Shown here piece by piece: positions 52,232 to 61,050 of a stretch of 64,000 nt of DNA; the stretch's first letter is position 1; every line of letters starts with the position of its first letter. The notes beneath the pieces are model-generated. The model was not told the origin of the DNA and searched no databases. It saw nothing but the letters and a program-made list of their open reading frames with translations. The stretch is from assembly GCA_016875165.1 (NCBI GenBank), contig VGSF01000007.1, forward strand, positions 1 through 64,000. The letters run 5' to 3'. Made by a program: the position numbers and the translations under genes. The stretch comes from Deltaproteobacteria bacterium (lineage in GTDB: Bacteria; Desulfobacterota; SM23-61).

Positions 52232-52522
52232 TCAGGGAAAAGGACAGGTGCAGGGGGCAGATGAACAGATTGGGCATACCTTTGGGTATTTTTTCAGGAC
52301 CTCGGACTCCAGGTCCACGCTAAGGAGGTTGGCCATCGAGGCCAGCCAGGCAAAGACGTCAGCCATCTCTTTGCCCAGGTTTCCCTTTTCTCCCCGCCGG
52401 TAAGCTCGGGTGAGTTCCCCGACCTCTTCCAGAAACCAGAGGAAAGTTTTATCCGCACCCCGTTTAGCGTCGCGAGATAGGTAGAGTTCCCTAATCAAAT
52501 TCTGGAATTCTTTGATTTCCAA
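52232..52522 (-). CDS. MazG-like nucleotide pyrophosphohydrolase
   Basis: The 96-residue protein has the MazG metal-binding pattern EEVGELTRA followed by KEMADVFAWL (ExxE and ExxD), suggesting hydrolysis of a nucleoside triphosphate to monophosphate. It ends in a short Cys-rich tail CPICSSAPCTCP, which could bind a metal. The TTG at 52522 has GGAGG six bases upstream; a GTG at 52543 would add seven residues. The stop codon lies within a target duplication of the family G element. Confidence 0.75.
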   Translation of the reverse strand: MEIKEFQNLIRELYLSRDAKRGADKTFLWFLEEVGELTRAYRRGEKGNLGKEMADVFAWLASMANLLSVDLESEVLKKYPKVCPICSSAPCTCPFP

Positions 52523-52621
52523 AGTCCACCTCCAGACCCCCACAGCTTATAAAAAGGCAAAATATTCTATTCATTTAACACGAATAAGGAGGTAAAACAA
52601 GGGTGAGGAAAAGATTTCTTC

Positions 52622-52649
52622 TTGACAAAGAAACAATTCATTATATATT
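52622..52649 (+). promoter_or_regulatory. Promoter of the yceD-rpmF-plsX-fabH operon
   Basis: TTGACA (52622-52627) and TATATT (52644-52649) are 16 bases apart in AT-rich DNA, about 40 bases before the yceD start. Confidence 0.65.
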
Positions 52650-52687
52650 AAAACTTTAAAATTTATTCTCGGCTTTGGAAAAGAACC

Positions 52688-53218
52688 TTGAAATTTCGCG
52701 TTGATGAGATCAGCGGAGAAGGTCGAGAGGAAACCTTTATCCAGGATGAAAACTGGATGGAAGAGCGCTTGGCCGGGGAGACCAAGAGGCCATTTCATTT
52801 CACGGGACCGATCAAGACACATTTAAACCTTTCTCGGTCCGGCAGGGTTATACTACTCCGCAGCCGGATAGAAGTCAGGGTAGAATGGATTTGCGCCCGG
52901 TGCCTTGAACCGTTTCTAAGGACTCTGACGTCGGAATTTACCACCAGTTTAAAACCCAAGCCTGATTTTCCTCTGCCGGAGGAAATTGAGCTGAGTCCAG
53001 AAGATCTGGAGACAGAGTATTATCAAGGGGGAGAAATAAATGTCGCTCCCCTGGTGCAGGATCAAATTTTGTTAACCCTTCCTCCCAAGGCTATATGTGG
53101 GGAAGAATGCCGGGGATTATGCCCTAAGTGTGGAAAGAACCTGAACCGAGAAAATTGCCATTGTTCAGAGGAAGTAGTTGACCCCCGGCTCGAGCCCTTA
53201 AAGAGCTTCCGGGTTTAA
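52688..53218 (+). CDS. yceD: YceD/DUF177 family protein
   Basis: The 176-residue protein matches the DUF177 family, which is encoded next to rpmF and linked to 23S rRNA/ribosome processing. CARCLEPF lies mid-protein and a C-terminal CGEECRGLCPKCGKNLN cluster probably binds zinc. The start is a TTG with only a weak site. It is the first gene of the rpmF-plsX-fabH group. Confidence 0.85.
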   Translation: MKFRVDEISGEGREETFIQDENWMEERLAGETKRPFHFTGPIKTHLNLSRSGRVILLRSRIEVRVEWICARCLEPFLRTLTSEFTTSLKPKPDFPLPEEIELSPEDLETEYYQGGEINVAPLVQDQILLTLPPKAICGEECRGLCPKCGKNLNRENCHCSEEVVDPRLEPLKSFRV

Positions 53219-53238
53219 TAACCATGAGGTGAAATTTT

Positions 53239-53421
53239 ATGCCCAACCCCAAACGGAGACATTCCAAAACAAGAAGAGATAAGCGGCGAACCCATGATCG
53301 CCTTGCTTCCCCCCAATTTTCCACCTGTCAGCAGTGTGGGGAACCAAAAGCACCCCACCGGGTTTGCCCCCATTGCGGTAGTTATAAGGGGCGGACGGTG
53401 GTCGAAACGGAAGAAACCTGA
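53239..53421 (+). CDS. rpmF: 50S ribosomal protein L32
   Basis: The 60-residue protein has the L32 start [18 protein letters not shown] and a zinc ribbon, [18 protein letters not shown]. The order yceD-rpmF-plsX-fabH is the conserved bacterial one. AGGTG lies before the ATG. Confidence 0.95.
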   Translation: MPNPKRRHSKTRRDKRRTHDRLASPQFSTCQQCGEPKAPHRVCPHCGSYKGRTVVETEET

Positions 53422-53436
53422 AGGGAAAGATAACCA

Positions 53437-54501
53437 ATGAAAATTGCCGTAGATGCCATGGGCGGAGACTTCGCCCCCCAAAGTATCGTGGAAGGGGCGG
53501 TGCTTGCGGCTGGCGAGCACGGGATACACGTAGCGCTGGTCGGGGATGAGAAGATCATCCGCCGGGAAGCGGCCAAATACCCGGGGAGCAATTCGCTTCC
53601 CCTGACTTTTGTCCACGCTTCGGAAGCAGTGGGTATGGATGAATCTCCCCTGACTCCCATCCGCAAAAAGAAAGATTCTTCAATTAAAGTGGCCTTCGAC
53701 CTGCTCAAGAAGGGAGAAGCCTCGTCTGTGGTAAGCGCCGGAAATTCCGGAGCTGTTTTAGCCACTGCGGTCTTCATATTGGATAAATTACCCGGCGTGG
53801 ACCGGCCGGCCATTGGGACGATCTTCCCCACCTTAAAGGGTTGGACCCTTTTACTTGATGCCGGGGCGAATGTGGACTGCAAATCCTTTCACCTGGTCCA
53901 GTTTGCCATCATGGGTGAGGCCTACGCCAAATATATCCTTAAGCAAGAGCGGCCCGCGGTGGGTTTGCTGAGCAATGGCGAAGAAGAATCCAAGGGTAAC
54001 GAGTTGATCCGGGAGACCAACGCCATCCTGAGGAAGAGCTCGATCGGGTATATCGGTCCGGTTGAGGGACGGGATATTTTCAATGGCCGGGCTGACGTGG
54101 TTATTTGTGACGGGTTTGTGGGCAATGCGGCTTTAAAGATCTGCGAGGGCCTGGCCGAGGCCATCGGGGCCATGATCCGGCAGGAGCTGCAAGCCAGCTT
54201 GCGGGCTAAAATCGGCTATTTATTTGCCCGCCACGCCATAAACGACGTCAAGAAAAAACTGGATTATTCTGAATACGGCGGCGCTCCCCTCCTGGGTGTG
54301 GATGGAGTGGTCATCATTGGCCATGGGCGTTCTTCAGCCAAAGCTATAAAGAACGCAATTCGCCTGGCCCACGATTTTGCCCAGATCGGCCTTCCTAAGC
54401 TCCTGGTGCGCAACCTGGAAGAGAATCAAGACCTCCAGCGGCTGGGCGGTAAGAACTTGTCCAAAGTCTGGGAGCAGATCAAAGAAAAAATTATTAACTG
54501 A
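53437..54501 (+). CDS. plsX: Phosphate acyltransferase PlsX
   Basis: PlsX makes acyl-phosphate from acyl-ACP for phospholipid synthesis. The 354-residue protein starts KIAVDAMGGDFAP, with SAGNSGAVLA, DAGANVDCKS and DGFVGNAALK, all family hallmarks. It follows rpmF by 15 bases and precedes fabH. Confidence 0.96.
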   Translation: MKIAVDAMGGDFAPQSIVEGAVLAAGEHGIHVALVGDEKIIRREAAKYPGSNSLPLTFVHASEAVGMDESPLTPIRKKKDSSIKVAFDLLKKGEASSVVSAGNSGAVLATAVFILDKLPGVDRPAIGTIFPTLKGWTLLLDAGANVDCKSFHLVQFAIMGEAYAKYILKQERPAVGLLSNGEEESKGNELIRETNAILRKSSIGYIGPVEGRDIFNGRADVVICDGFVGNAALKICEGLAEAIGAMIRQELQASLRAKIGYLFARHAINDVKKKLDYSEYGGAPLLGVDGVVIIGHGRSSAKAIKNAIRLAHDFAQIGLPKLLVRNLEENQDLQRLGGKNLSKVWEQIKEKIIN

Positions 54502-54577
54502 AAGAATCGCTCTGCATGCGGATTCCTCTATTCTTGCCTGGCGGAGGAAAAGGATTGCCAAGCGAAGGGAAGAAGAG

Positions 54578-55558
54578 ATGATCAGGTCGCGGATAATTGC
54601 TACGGGTTCTTACGCTCCTCCAAAGGTTTTGACTAACTTTGATTTGGAGAAGATGGTGGAGACCTCCGATGAATGGATTATCTCCCGTTCCGGGATCAGG
54701 GAGCGCCGGATTGCGGAGAAAAACACCTCCACGTCGGACCTGGGAACTCAGGCAGCCCTTAGGGCTCTGGAGATGGCCGGTCTTGCGCCGGAAGACCTGG
54801 ACTTCATCATCACCGGAACAAACAGCCCGGATATGTTCTTCCCCTGCACGGGGTGCTTCATTCAAGCCAAGATCGGAGCCAAGAAAGCCGCGGCCTTCGA
54901 TGTCTCAGCCGGGTGCACGAGCTTTATCCACGCCCTCTCCCTGGCGGACAAATTCATCAAAGAAGATCCGAGCCGAAAGGTCATGGTCCTGGGCGCGGAG
55001 ATCATGTCCAAAGTGACCGACTGGACCGACCGGGGAACCTGTGTCCTTTTCGGGGATGGGGCGGGGGCGATTATTCTCGCGGGGGAAGAAGGGGAACGGG
55101 GAATTCTTTCCACCCATCTGCACTCCGACGGGGCGCTTTGGGAACTCCTCTACATGCCCGGAGGGGGGTCGGCTAATCCGTCTTCTCACGAGACCGTGGA
55201 CAAAGGCATGCATTACATAAAGATGGCCGGAAATCAGCTCTTTAAAGTGGCCGTGCGGGCTCTGGCTGACGTTTCCCAGGAAGCCTTGAAATATAACAGA
55301 CTCAAAAGCCAGGACATCGACATCATGATTCCCCACCAGGCCAACACGCGCATTATCGAGGCTGCGGCCAAACTCATTAGTTTTCCCATGGAGAAGGTTT
55401 TTTTAAACATCGAGAAATACGGGAATACTTCCTCCGCCACCATCCCCATAGCCATGGATGAAGTTCAGCGAGAAGGAAAAGTGAAGGCCGGAGATTTGAT
55501 GCTGCTGTGTTCTTTCGGCACCGGGGTTACCTGGGGCTCGGCGGTTATCCGCTGGTAA
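54578..55558 (+). CDS. fabH: 3-oxoacyl-ACP synthase III
   Basis: FabH starts fatty-acid synthesis by condensing acetyl-CoA with malonyl-ACP. The 326-residue product has the catalytic Cys in DVSAGCTSF, His in PHQANTRI and Asn in EKYGNTSSAT. The ATG at 54578 follows GGGAAGAAGAG and starts MIRSRIIATGSYAPP, the normal FabH beginning; the upstream codons overlap plsX in another frame. Confidence 0.95.
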   Translation: MIRSRIIATGSYAPPKVLTNFDLEKMVETSDEWIISRSGIRERRIAEKNTSTSDLGTQAALRALEMAGLAPEDLDFIITGTNSPDMFFPCTGCFIQAKIGAKKAAAFDVSAGCTSFIHALSLADKFIKEDPSRKVMVLGAEIMSKVTDWTDRGTCVLFGDGAGAIILAGEEGERGILSTHLHSDGALWELLYMPGGGSANPSSHETVDKGMHYIKMAGNQLFKVAVRALADVSQEALKYNRLKSQDIDIMIPHQANTRIIEAAAKLISFPMEKVFLNIEKYGNTSSATIPIAMDEVQREGKVKAGDLMLLCSFGTGVTWGSAVIRW

Positions 55559-55659
55559 ATTTATTTTCACCGCAGAGCGCGCAGAGGCCGCAGAGAATAA
55601 GGACTCAAACATTCAGCAAAAAGAATTATTCAAAGATAAACAGAAAAATTCTTTTTTGT

Positions 55660-55850
55660 GAGTTTCTTGCAAAAGTCCGTAATTTACCCTTCGACAGGCT
55701 CAGGGTGAACGGGCTTAGGTTGAAATTATTTAGTTTTTCCGTTCGTGGTGAGCCCTTCGACTCACCGTTCGCCCTGAGGTTCTCGGAGGGTGAACGGTTC
55801 GCGGAGGACAAGCTTGTCGAACCACAAAAAAATACTTTTGCAAGAGGCTC
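55660..55850 (+). mobile_element. Family A MITE, copy 5
   Basis: This is a 191-bp copy with an exact 4-bp repeat TTGT (55656-55659 and 55851-55854), about 100 bases after fabH. Confidence 0.9.
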
Positions 55851-55939
55851 TTGTTTGTTATGATTTCCTTTTTTGGCTGTTTTTTATTATTCTCTGTACT
55901 ACTAAAGTTCAATTTCTGAAAATTTTATTAAGATTTTTT

Positions 55940-56207
55940 GTAACACTTTAGCTCTTTGAAAAAAGGTGTGTCGTAAGGGTCAAGGGATTCCAGGGGCCGG
56001 AGCGGAATCCGCCTAAGGCGGAGAATCATAGGGCGCTTATATCTCCGCATATGGGGCGGGCAAGAACCCCCGCCTCCTCCGGAGGAAAAGATCTTTTGTC
56101 CCCGTGGCCAAGCGGAAACCCAACCGATGCTTCCGGCGCGTTCCGCTCTAACCCCCGGCCCAAAACAAAGGCTTTTGTACCATCTTTTCAAATCGCTAAA
56201 CTGTTAC
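55940..56207 (+). mobile_element. Family B MITE, copy 6
   Basis: This is a 268-bp copy with an exact 8-bp repeat GATTTTTT (55932-55939 and 56208-56215). With copy 5 of family A it fills the gap between fabH and the acyl-CoA dehydrogenase gene. Confidence 0.9.
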
Positions 56208-56212
56208 GATTT

Positions 56213-56311
56213 TTTTATTTTATCTATATTTATCTGTGGTTATTTGTGTTCTAAATTGTCTTTTTTAACATCTTTCTTTATATCTCTGTGATCTCTGGGC
56301 CCTCTGCGGCA
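56213..56311. repeat. Family E dispersed repeat
   Basis: This stretch (TTTATCTGTGGTTATTTGTG ... CTCTGGGCCCTCTGCGG) closely resembles 25729-25826 and lies directly upstream of the acyl-CoA dehydrogenase gene. Confidence 0.6.
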
Positions 56312-56345
56312 ATATTGTTTTAATTTAAAAGGAGATGGGCAAAGA

Positions 56346-57500
56346 ATGGATTATTTTTTGAACGAGGATCAGAAAGCCATCCGGGACCTGGCGCGAAAAA
56401 TCGCCCAGGAGCGGGTGATGCCCGTGCGCGCGGAACTGGATGAAAAAGAAGAATTTCCCTGGGGGCCTTTGAAATATCTGGCCGATGTCGGCCTTTTCGG
56501 AGTGTACATTCCCGAAGATTATGGCGGCCTGGGGTATGGCTCTTTCGAGAATTGCCTGGCCATTGAGGAGATCTCCCGCGCCTGTATCGGGGTTTCTGTG
56601 TCCTTTGCCGCCTCCGGCCTGGGATCATATCCCTTCCTCCTCTTCGGCAGCGAAGAGCAGAAGAAAAGATACCTGCCGGATGTGGCCTCCGGGCGGAAAC
56701 TGGCGGCATTCGGCCTTACGGAAGCCGGCGCCGGGAGTGACGCCGGGGGAATCCGCACTACGGCCAAGCGCGATGGAGATTCTTACATCCTTAACGGAAC
56801 GAAGCAGTGGATCACCAATGGGGGTGAAGCGGAATTTTATTCCGTGATTGCCCTGACGGACAAAGCCAAAGGTCCGCGCGGGGCCAGCGCTTTCCTCTTG
56901 GAAAAAGGCATGTCCGGGTTCAACTTCGGCAAAAAAGAAAAGAAATTGGGTATCCGCTGTTCAATGACCCGGGAGCTTGTCTTCGAGGACTGCCGGGTTC
57001 CCAAAGAGAGTCTTATCGGACGGGAAGGGCTGGGGTTCATCGTAGCCATGCGCACGCTGGACAAGACCAGGCCGGGGATTGGCGCCCAGGCTGTCGGATT
57101 GGCCCAGGGGGCCTTTGAGGCGGCTGTGGAGTACGCCAGGGAGCGGCGCCAGTTCGAAAAGCCGATTATTTCCTTCCAGGCTGTCCAGCATATACTGGCC
57201 GACATGGCCGCAGAGATCGAAGCCGCCCGCGCTCTGGTTTACGCCGTAGCCCGTTGGGTGGATACTAATCCCAAGGACATCTCCAGGTACTCGGCCATCT
57301 CCAAACTATTTCCCACAGATGTGGCCATGAAGGTGACGGTTGATGCCGTGCAGATTTTCGGCGGCTATGGGTTCATGCGGGATTACCCGGTAGAAAAGAT
57401 GATGCGCGACGCCAAAATCCTGCAGATCTATGAAGGAACAAATCAGATTCAACGCAACGTCATCGGCCAGTCGCTGATTAAAGAGTATGCCAGTAAATAA
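56346..57500 (+). CDS. Acyl-CoA dehydrogenase family protein
   Basis: The 384-residue flavoenzyme has the family order: an N-terminal helical domain, FGLTEAGAGSDAGG, KQWITNGGEA and the catalytic Glu in YEGTNQIQRNVIG. It oxidises an acyl-CoA to the 2-enoyl-CoA, or could run in reverse with a suitable electron donor. It overlaps nothing but is 11 bases before fabG, in the position where fabD usually lies. AGGAG precedes the ATG. Confidence 0.92.
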   Translation: MDYFLNEDQKAIRDLARKIAQERVMPVRAELDEKEEFPWGPLKYLADVGLFGVYIPEDYGGLGYGSFENCLAIEEISRACIGVSVSFAASGLGSYPFLLFGSEEQKKRYLPDVASGRKLAAFGLTEAGAGSDAGGIRTTAKRDGDSYILNGTKQWITNGGEAEFYSVIALTDKAKGPRGASAFLLEKGMSGFNFGKKEKKLGIRCSMTRELVFEDCRVPKESLIGREGLGFIVAMRTLDKTRPGIGAQAVGLAQGAFEAAVEYARERRQFEKPIISFQAVQHILADMAAEIEAARALVYAVARWVDTNPKDISRYSAISKLFPTDVAMKVTVDAVQIFGGYGFMRDYPVEKMMRDAKILQIYEGTNQIQRNVIGQSLIKEYASK

Positions 57501-57510
57501 GGAGAGGCTG

Positions 57511-58257
57511 ATGGGTGAGAGGCTTTTAGGAAAAGTCGCTTTGATTACCGGCGGAGCCCAGGGCATTGGAAGAGCCATTGCCCTGCTTTTTGCCCGCGAG
57601 GGGGGGAGAGTAGCGCTTTCCGACATCAACCTGGAGAAAGCTAAGGAGACCTGCCGGGAAATTGAGTCCTTCGGCCAGGAAGCGCTGGCTGTGGGGGGGA
57701 ACGTCGCTGATGCCCGGGAGGCTGAAGCGATGGTGCAACAAACCCTGGAAAAATTTGGCCGCCTGGACATCCTGGTTAACAACGCTGGAATTACCCGGGA
57801 TCAAGTCCTTTTACGCATGAAAGAGGAAGAATGGGACCTGGTTATTTCTGTAAACCTGAAAGGGGCATTCCATTGCACCAAAGCTGCCCTGCGCCCTTTC
57901 CTAAAACAAAAAGGCGGAAAAGTGCTGAATATCGCTTCGGTCACTGGCCAGATGGGGAATGCCGGTCAGTCCAATTACGCCGCCTCCAAGGCCGGTCTGA
58001 TCGGCTTCACCAAGTCCATCGCCCGGGAATACGCCAGCCGGAACATTCAGGTGAATGCCGTGGCTCCGGGGTTCATCGATACGGCCATGAGCCAGGCTAT
58101 CCCCGAGAAGGGAAGGGAAATCTTGATCAAACAGATTCCCATGGAACGGCTGGGCAGTCCGGAAGATGTAGCCGAGGCGGCGCTTTTCCTGGCCAGCCCG
58201 GCGGCAGATTACATCACCGGCCAGGTGCTAAACGTCAACGGCGGGATGTATATGTGA
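57511..58257 (+). CDS. fabG: 3-oxoacyl-ACP reductase
   Basis: The 248-residue SDR has TGGAQGIG near residue 13, NNAGITRD near 88, and the Ser/Tyr/Lys triad (NIASVTGQMGN, YAASKAG). The FabG-type NNAGITRD and the next-door acpP and fabF support its role in fatty-acid elongation. The ATG at 57511 has GGAGAG upstream; the ATG at 57487 overlaps the preceding gene. Confidence 0.93.
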   Translation: MGERLLGKVALITGGAQGIGRAIALLFAREGGRVALSDINLEKAKETCREIESFGQEALAVGGNVADAREAEAMVQQTLEKFGRLDILVNNAGITRDQVLLRMKEEEWDLVISVNLKGAFHCTKAALRPFLKQKGGKVLNIASVTGQMGNAGQSNYAASKAGLIGFTKSIAREYASRNIQVNAVAPGFIDTAMSQAIPEKGREILIKQIPMERLGSPEDVAEAALFLASPAADYITGQVLNVNGGMYM

Positions 58258-58297
58258 TTCGCCAGGGATAAAAAATGATAGGGTGTCCGAATCACCC

Positions 58298-58326
58298 TTG
58301 ACACTATTTGGCAAAAAAGTTAAAAG
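58298..58326 (+). promoter_or_regulatory. Candidate acpP promoter and preceding hairpin
   Basis: TTGACA (58298-58303) and TAAAAG (58321-58326) are 17 bases apart, 57 bases before the acpP start. A short hairpin AGGGTG / CACCCT (58280-58298) sits just upstream and may partly end fabG transcripts. Confidence 0.45.
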
Positions 58327-58382
58327 AATTTACCTTGAAATTTATTTAGATTCGTACGGAAGATTTTAAAGGAGGTGCGATT

Positions 58383-58619
58383 GTGGAAAAATCAGTGGAA
58401 CGGAGGGTAGTCGAGATCATCGTGGAGCAGTTGGGGGTGAGCGAGGAAGAAGTGACCATGGAGGCTTCCTTTACAGATGATCTGGGCGCCGATTCATTGG
58501 ATTTGGTAGAACTGATCATGGCCATGGAGGAGGAATTCGGGCTGGAAATCTCCGATGAAGATGCGGAGAAGATCCAGACCGTCCAGGATGTCGTTAATTA
58601 TATCACTGAACACATCTAA
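58383..58619 (+). CDS. acpP: Acyl carrier protein
   Basis: The 78-residue acidic protein has the phosphopantetheine Ser in [13 protein letters not shown], at about residue 38. It carries growing acyl chains in the cytoplasm. The start is GTG with AAAGGAGG five to eight bases upstream. It has its own probable promoter within the fab cluster. Confidence 0.97.
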   Translation: MEKSVERRVVEIIVEQLGVSEEEVTMEASFTDDLGADSLDLVELIMAMEEEFGLEISDEDAEKIQTVQDVVNYITEHI

Positions 58620-58724
58620 TAAGACATCAATCGAGCTCCTGAGGGAGAAAAATTTGCAGGCCGAGGCCGGAAAGATCGATAGCGGGGGTCCGATGATGTT
58701 CTTGTCTTTGGACAGGGAGGTTTT

Positions 58725-59969
58725 ATGTTGGGACGGAGAGTAGTGGTCACCGGACTTGGGATGGTATCTCCGTTGGGCATTGGCGTGGAAAATACCTGGC
58801 AGGCGCTCATCCAGGGGAAATCCGGCGTGGCCAGGATCACCAAATTCGACCCCACGGGGTTCGATACCCAGATCGCCGCAGAAGTTAAAGGCTTCGTGCC
58901 AGAAAATTTCATCGACAAAAGAGAGATCAAACGGATGGACATCTTCATCCAATACGCCATGGCTGCGTCCATCATGGCCACAGAAGATTCCCAACTCAAA
59001 ATCACTCCCCAGAATGCCGACCGGGTAGGTGTAGTGGTGGGGGCCGGACTTGGCGGGTTGACCACCATCGAGTCTTTCCATAAAATCCTTATGGAAAAGG
59101 GACCTGGCCGCATCTCTCCCTTTTTCATCCCCGCTCTCATCGTCAATGAAGCCCCCGGTCAGATTTCCATGCGCTTCGGGGCTAAAGGGCCGAATTCCTC
59201 TGTGGTTACTGCCTGCGCCACGGGCAATCATAACATCGGAGACGCCTGGAGAATGATCCAGCGGGGCGATGCCGATGCCATTATCTCCGGAGGAGTCGAA
59301 GCGACGATTACCCCCCTGGCCGTAGGCGGATTTAACGCCATGAAGGCTCTTTCCACCCGCAACCATGAGCCGGAAAAAGCATCACGACCCTTTGACAAGG
59401 ATCGGGACGGATTCGTCATTGCCGAAGGCTGCGGCATTATTATCCTGGAAGAGCTAACCCATGCCCTTAACCGGAGGGCCAAGATCTATTCGGAAATCAT
59501 CGGCTATGGGCTCAACGGAGACGCCTACCACATCACCGCTCCTTCGCCTGACGGAGAAGGCGCGGCCCGCTGCATGGCCATGGCCCTGAGAAGCGCCGGG
59601 ATTCAGCCTGAAGAAGTGGACTATATAAACGCCCATGGAACTTCCACTTATTACAATGACATCTACGAAACGATGGCCATTAAGACCGTATTCCAAGAGC
59701 ACGCCAAAAAGTTGGCGGTGAGCTCAACTAAATCCATGACTGGCCACCTCCTGGGGGGAGCGGGCGGTGTAGAGACAATCTTCACCGTCCTGACCATTTT
59801 TCAGGGAGTGATTCCCCCGACGATCAACTACGAGACCCCGGATCCAGAGTGCGATCTGGATTACGTGCCCAACGTGGCTCGGAAAACCGAAGTGCGGATT
59901 GCTTTATCCAATTCTTTTGGCTTTGGGGGCACCAACGCGGTCCTCGCTTTCAAGAAATTCGAACAGTGA
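58725..59969 (+). CDS. fabF: 3-oxoacyl-ACP synthase II
   Basis: FabF elongates acyl-ACP by condensation with malonyl-ACP. The 414-residue product has the catalytic Cys in [13 protein letters not shown], His in [11 protein letters not shown] and His in [15 protein letters not shown], and ends [17 protein letters not shown]. It follows acpP by about 105 bases. Confidence 0.96.
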   Translation: MLGRRVVVTGLGMVSPLGIGVENTWQALIQGKSGVARITKFDPTGFDTQIAAEVKGFVPENFIDKREIKRMDIFIQYAMAASIMATEDSQLKITPQNADRVGVVVGAGLGGLTTIESFHKILMEKGPGRISPFFIPALIVNEAPGQISMRFGAKGPNSSVVTACATGNHNIGDAWRMIQRGDADAIISGGVEATITPLAVGGFNAMKALSTRNHEPEKASRPFDKDRDGFVIAEGCGIIILEELTHALNRRAKIYSEIIGYGLNGDAYHITAPSPDGEGAARCMAMALRSAGIQPEEVDYINAHGTSTYYNDIYETMAIKTVFQEHAKKLAVSSTKSMTGHLLGGAGGVETIFTVLTIFQGVIPPTINYETPDPECDLDYVPNVARKTEVRIALSNSFGFGGTNAVLAFKKFEQ

Positions 59970-59970
59970 C

Positions 59971-60432
59971 ATGAAAATAGTCATCGGCAGCGACCACGCC
60001 GGCTTTGAGCTGAAAGCCCATTTGGCGGCTTTCCTTATCGAGCAAAAAATCGAAGTGGCCGATTTGGGCGCTCCCGGAGAAATTTTTGTTGATTACCCGG
60101 ACATCGCCTCTGCCGTGGCCGAGAAGGTTTCCCGGAAAGAATTTGAACGGGGCATCCTGATCTGCGGCAGCGGCGTTGGCATGTCCATCGTGGCCAATCG
60201 TTTTCCCGGAGTCAGGGCAGCCCTCTGTAATGACCTTTACGCGGCGCGGATGAGCCGGGAGCATAACGATGCCAACATTTTAGTTCTGGGCGGAAGGGTG
60301 ACCGGAAAAGATCTGGCCAGGGAGATCCTCAAGGTTTGGCTGGAGAGCACCTTCCAGGGGGGACACCACCAACGCCGGCTGGAAAAGATCGAATCCCTGG
60401 ATGAAAAAATTCGCCATTGCCGAAAAAAGTAA
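59971..60432 (+). CDS. rpiB: Ribose 5-phosphate isomerase B
   Basis: The 153-residue product converts ribose 5-phosphate and ribulose 5-phosphate. [39 protein letters not shown] and [15 protein letters not shown] are all typical. The ATG is one base after the fabF stop, so the two are coupled. Confidence 0.95.
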   Translation: MKIVIGSDHAGFELKAHLAAFLIEQKIEVADLGAPGEIFVDYPDIASAVAEKVSRKEFERGILICGSGVGMSIVANRFPGVRAALCNDLYAARMSREHNDANILVLGGRVTGKDLAREILKVWLESTFQGGHHQRRLEKIESLDEKIRHCRKK

Positions 60433-60505
60433 TCATGCCTTATTTGCATATTTCCCGCCCCGCTTGAGCTTCTTCGAGCGAAGCGGCATACACTTGAGGC
60501 CTGCC

Positions 60506-60955
60506 ATGAATCGTCCAACCTGGGAAGAGTATTTCATGGACATTACCCGCCTGGTGGCCAAGCGGGCTACCTGTATCCGCCGGCAGGTGGGAGCCGTCCT
60601 GGTCATGGACAAACGCATCCTGGCCACGGGTTATAACGGGGCTCCTTCGGGCCTGGCCCACTGTCTGGAGGGCGGCTGCCTTAGGGAGAAGAATCAGATT
60701 CCCTCGGGGGAACGCCATGAACTCTGCCGGGGGTTGCACGCCGAACAAAACGCCATCATCCAGGCTGCCTTTCACGGAATTCGCATTCAGGGGGCCACCC
60801 TTTACTGTACAAACCTCCCCTGCGTGATCTGCACCAAGATGATCATCAACGCCGGTATCAAAGAGATCATCTATGAGAGCGGATACGGGGATGATTTATC
60901 CCGGGAGATGTTGATGGAAGCCCACATTTCCACCCGCCAGAGGGGCAAAGGCTAA
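60506..60955 (+). CDS. Deoxycytidylate deaminase family protein
   Basis: The 149-residue zinc enzyme has HAEQNAI and PCVICTKM, the cytidine/dCMP deaminase signature, plus [10 protein letters not shown] forming the extra zinc site of dCMP deaminases. It supplies dUMP for dTTP synthesis (ComEB-like). The ATG at 60506 has GAGG six bases upstream. nrdR usually follows such genes directly; here it is separated by three envelope-related genes. Confidence 0.92.
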   Translation: MNRPTWEEYFMDITRLVAKRATCIRRQVGAVLVMDKRILATGYNGAPSGLAHCLEGGCLREKNQIPSGERHELCRGLHAEQNAIIQAAFHGIRIQGATLYCTNLPCVICTKMIINAGIKEIIYESGYGDDLSREMLMEAHISTRQRGKG

Positions 60956-60983
60956 GAGGACAATTAAAAACTTCTGGCGGCAA

Positions 60984-61011
60984 TTGGACTTTTCTTAAAT
61001 ATAACGATAAT
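60984..61011 (+). promoter_or_regulatory. Candidate promoter for the PilZ gene group
   Basis: TTGGAC (60984-60989) and GATAAT (61006-61011) are spaced 16 bases, 39 bases before the PilZ gene. It would drive the overlapping PilZ, GT39-like and PAP2 genes and possibly nrdR. Confidence 0.45.
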
Positions 61012-61050
61012 TTTGCACTACACCGCAAGAGCCAGGAGAAGCCGTTAAAA

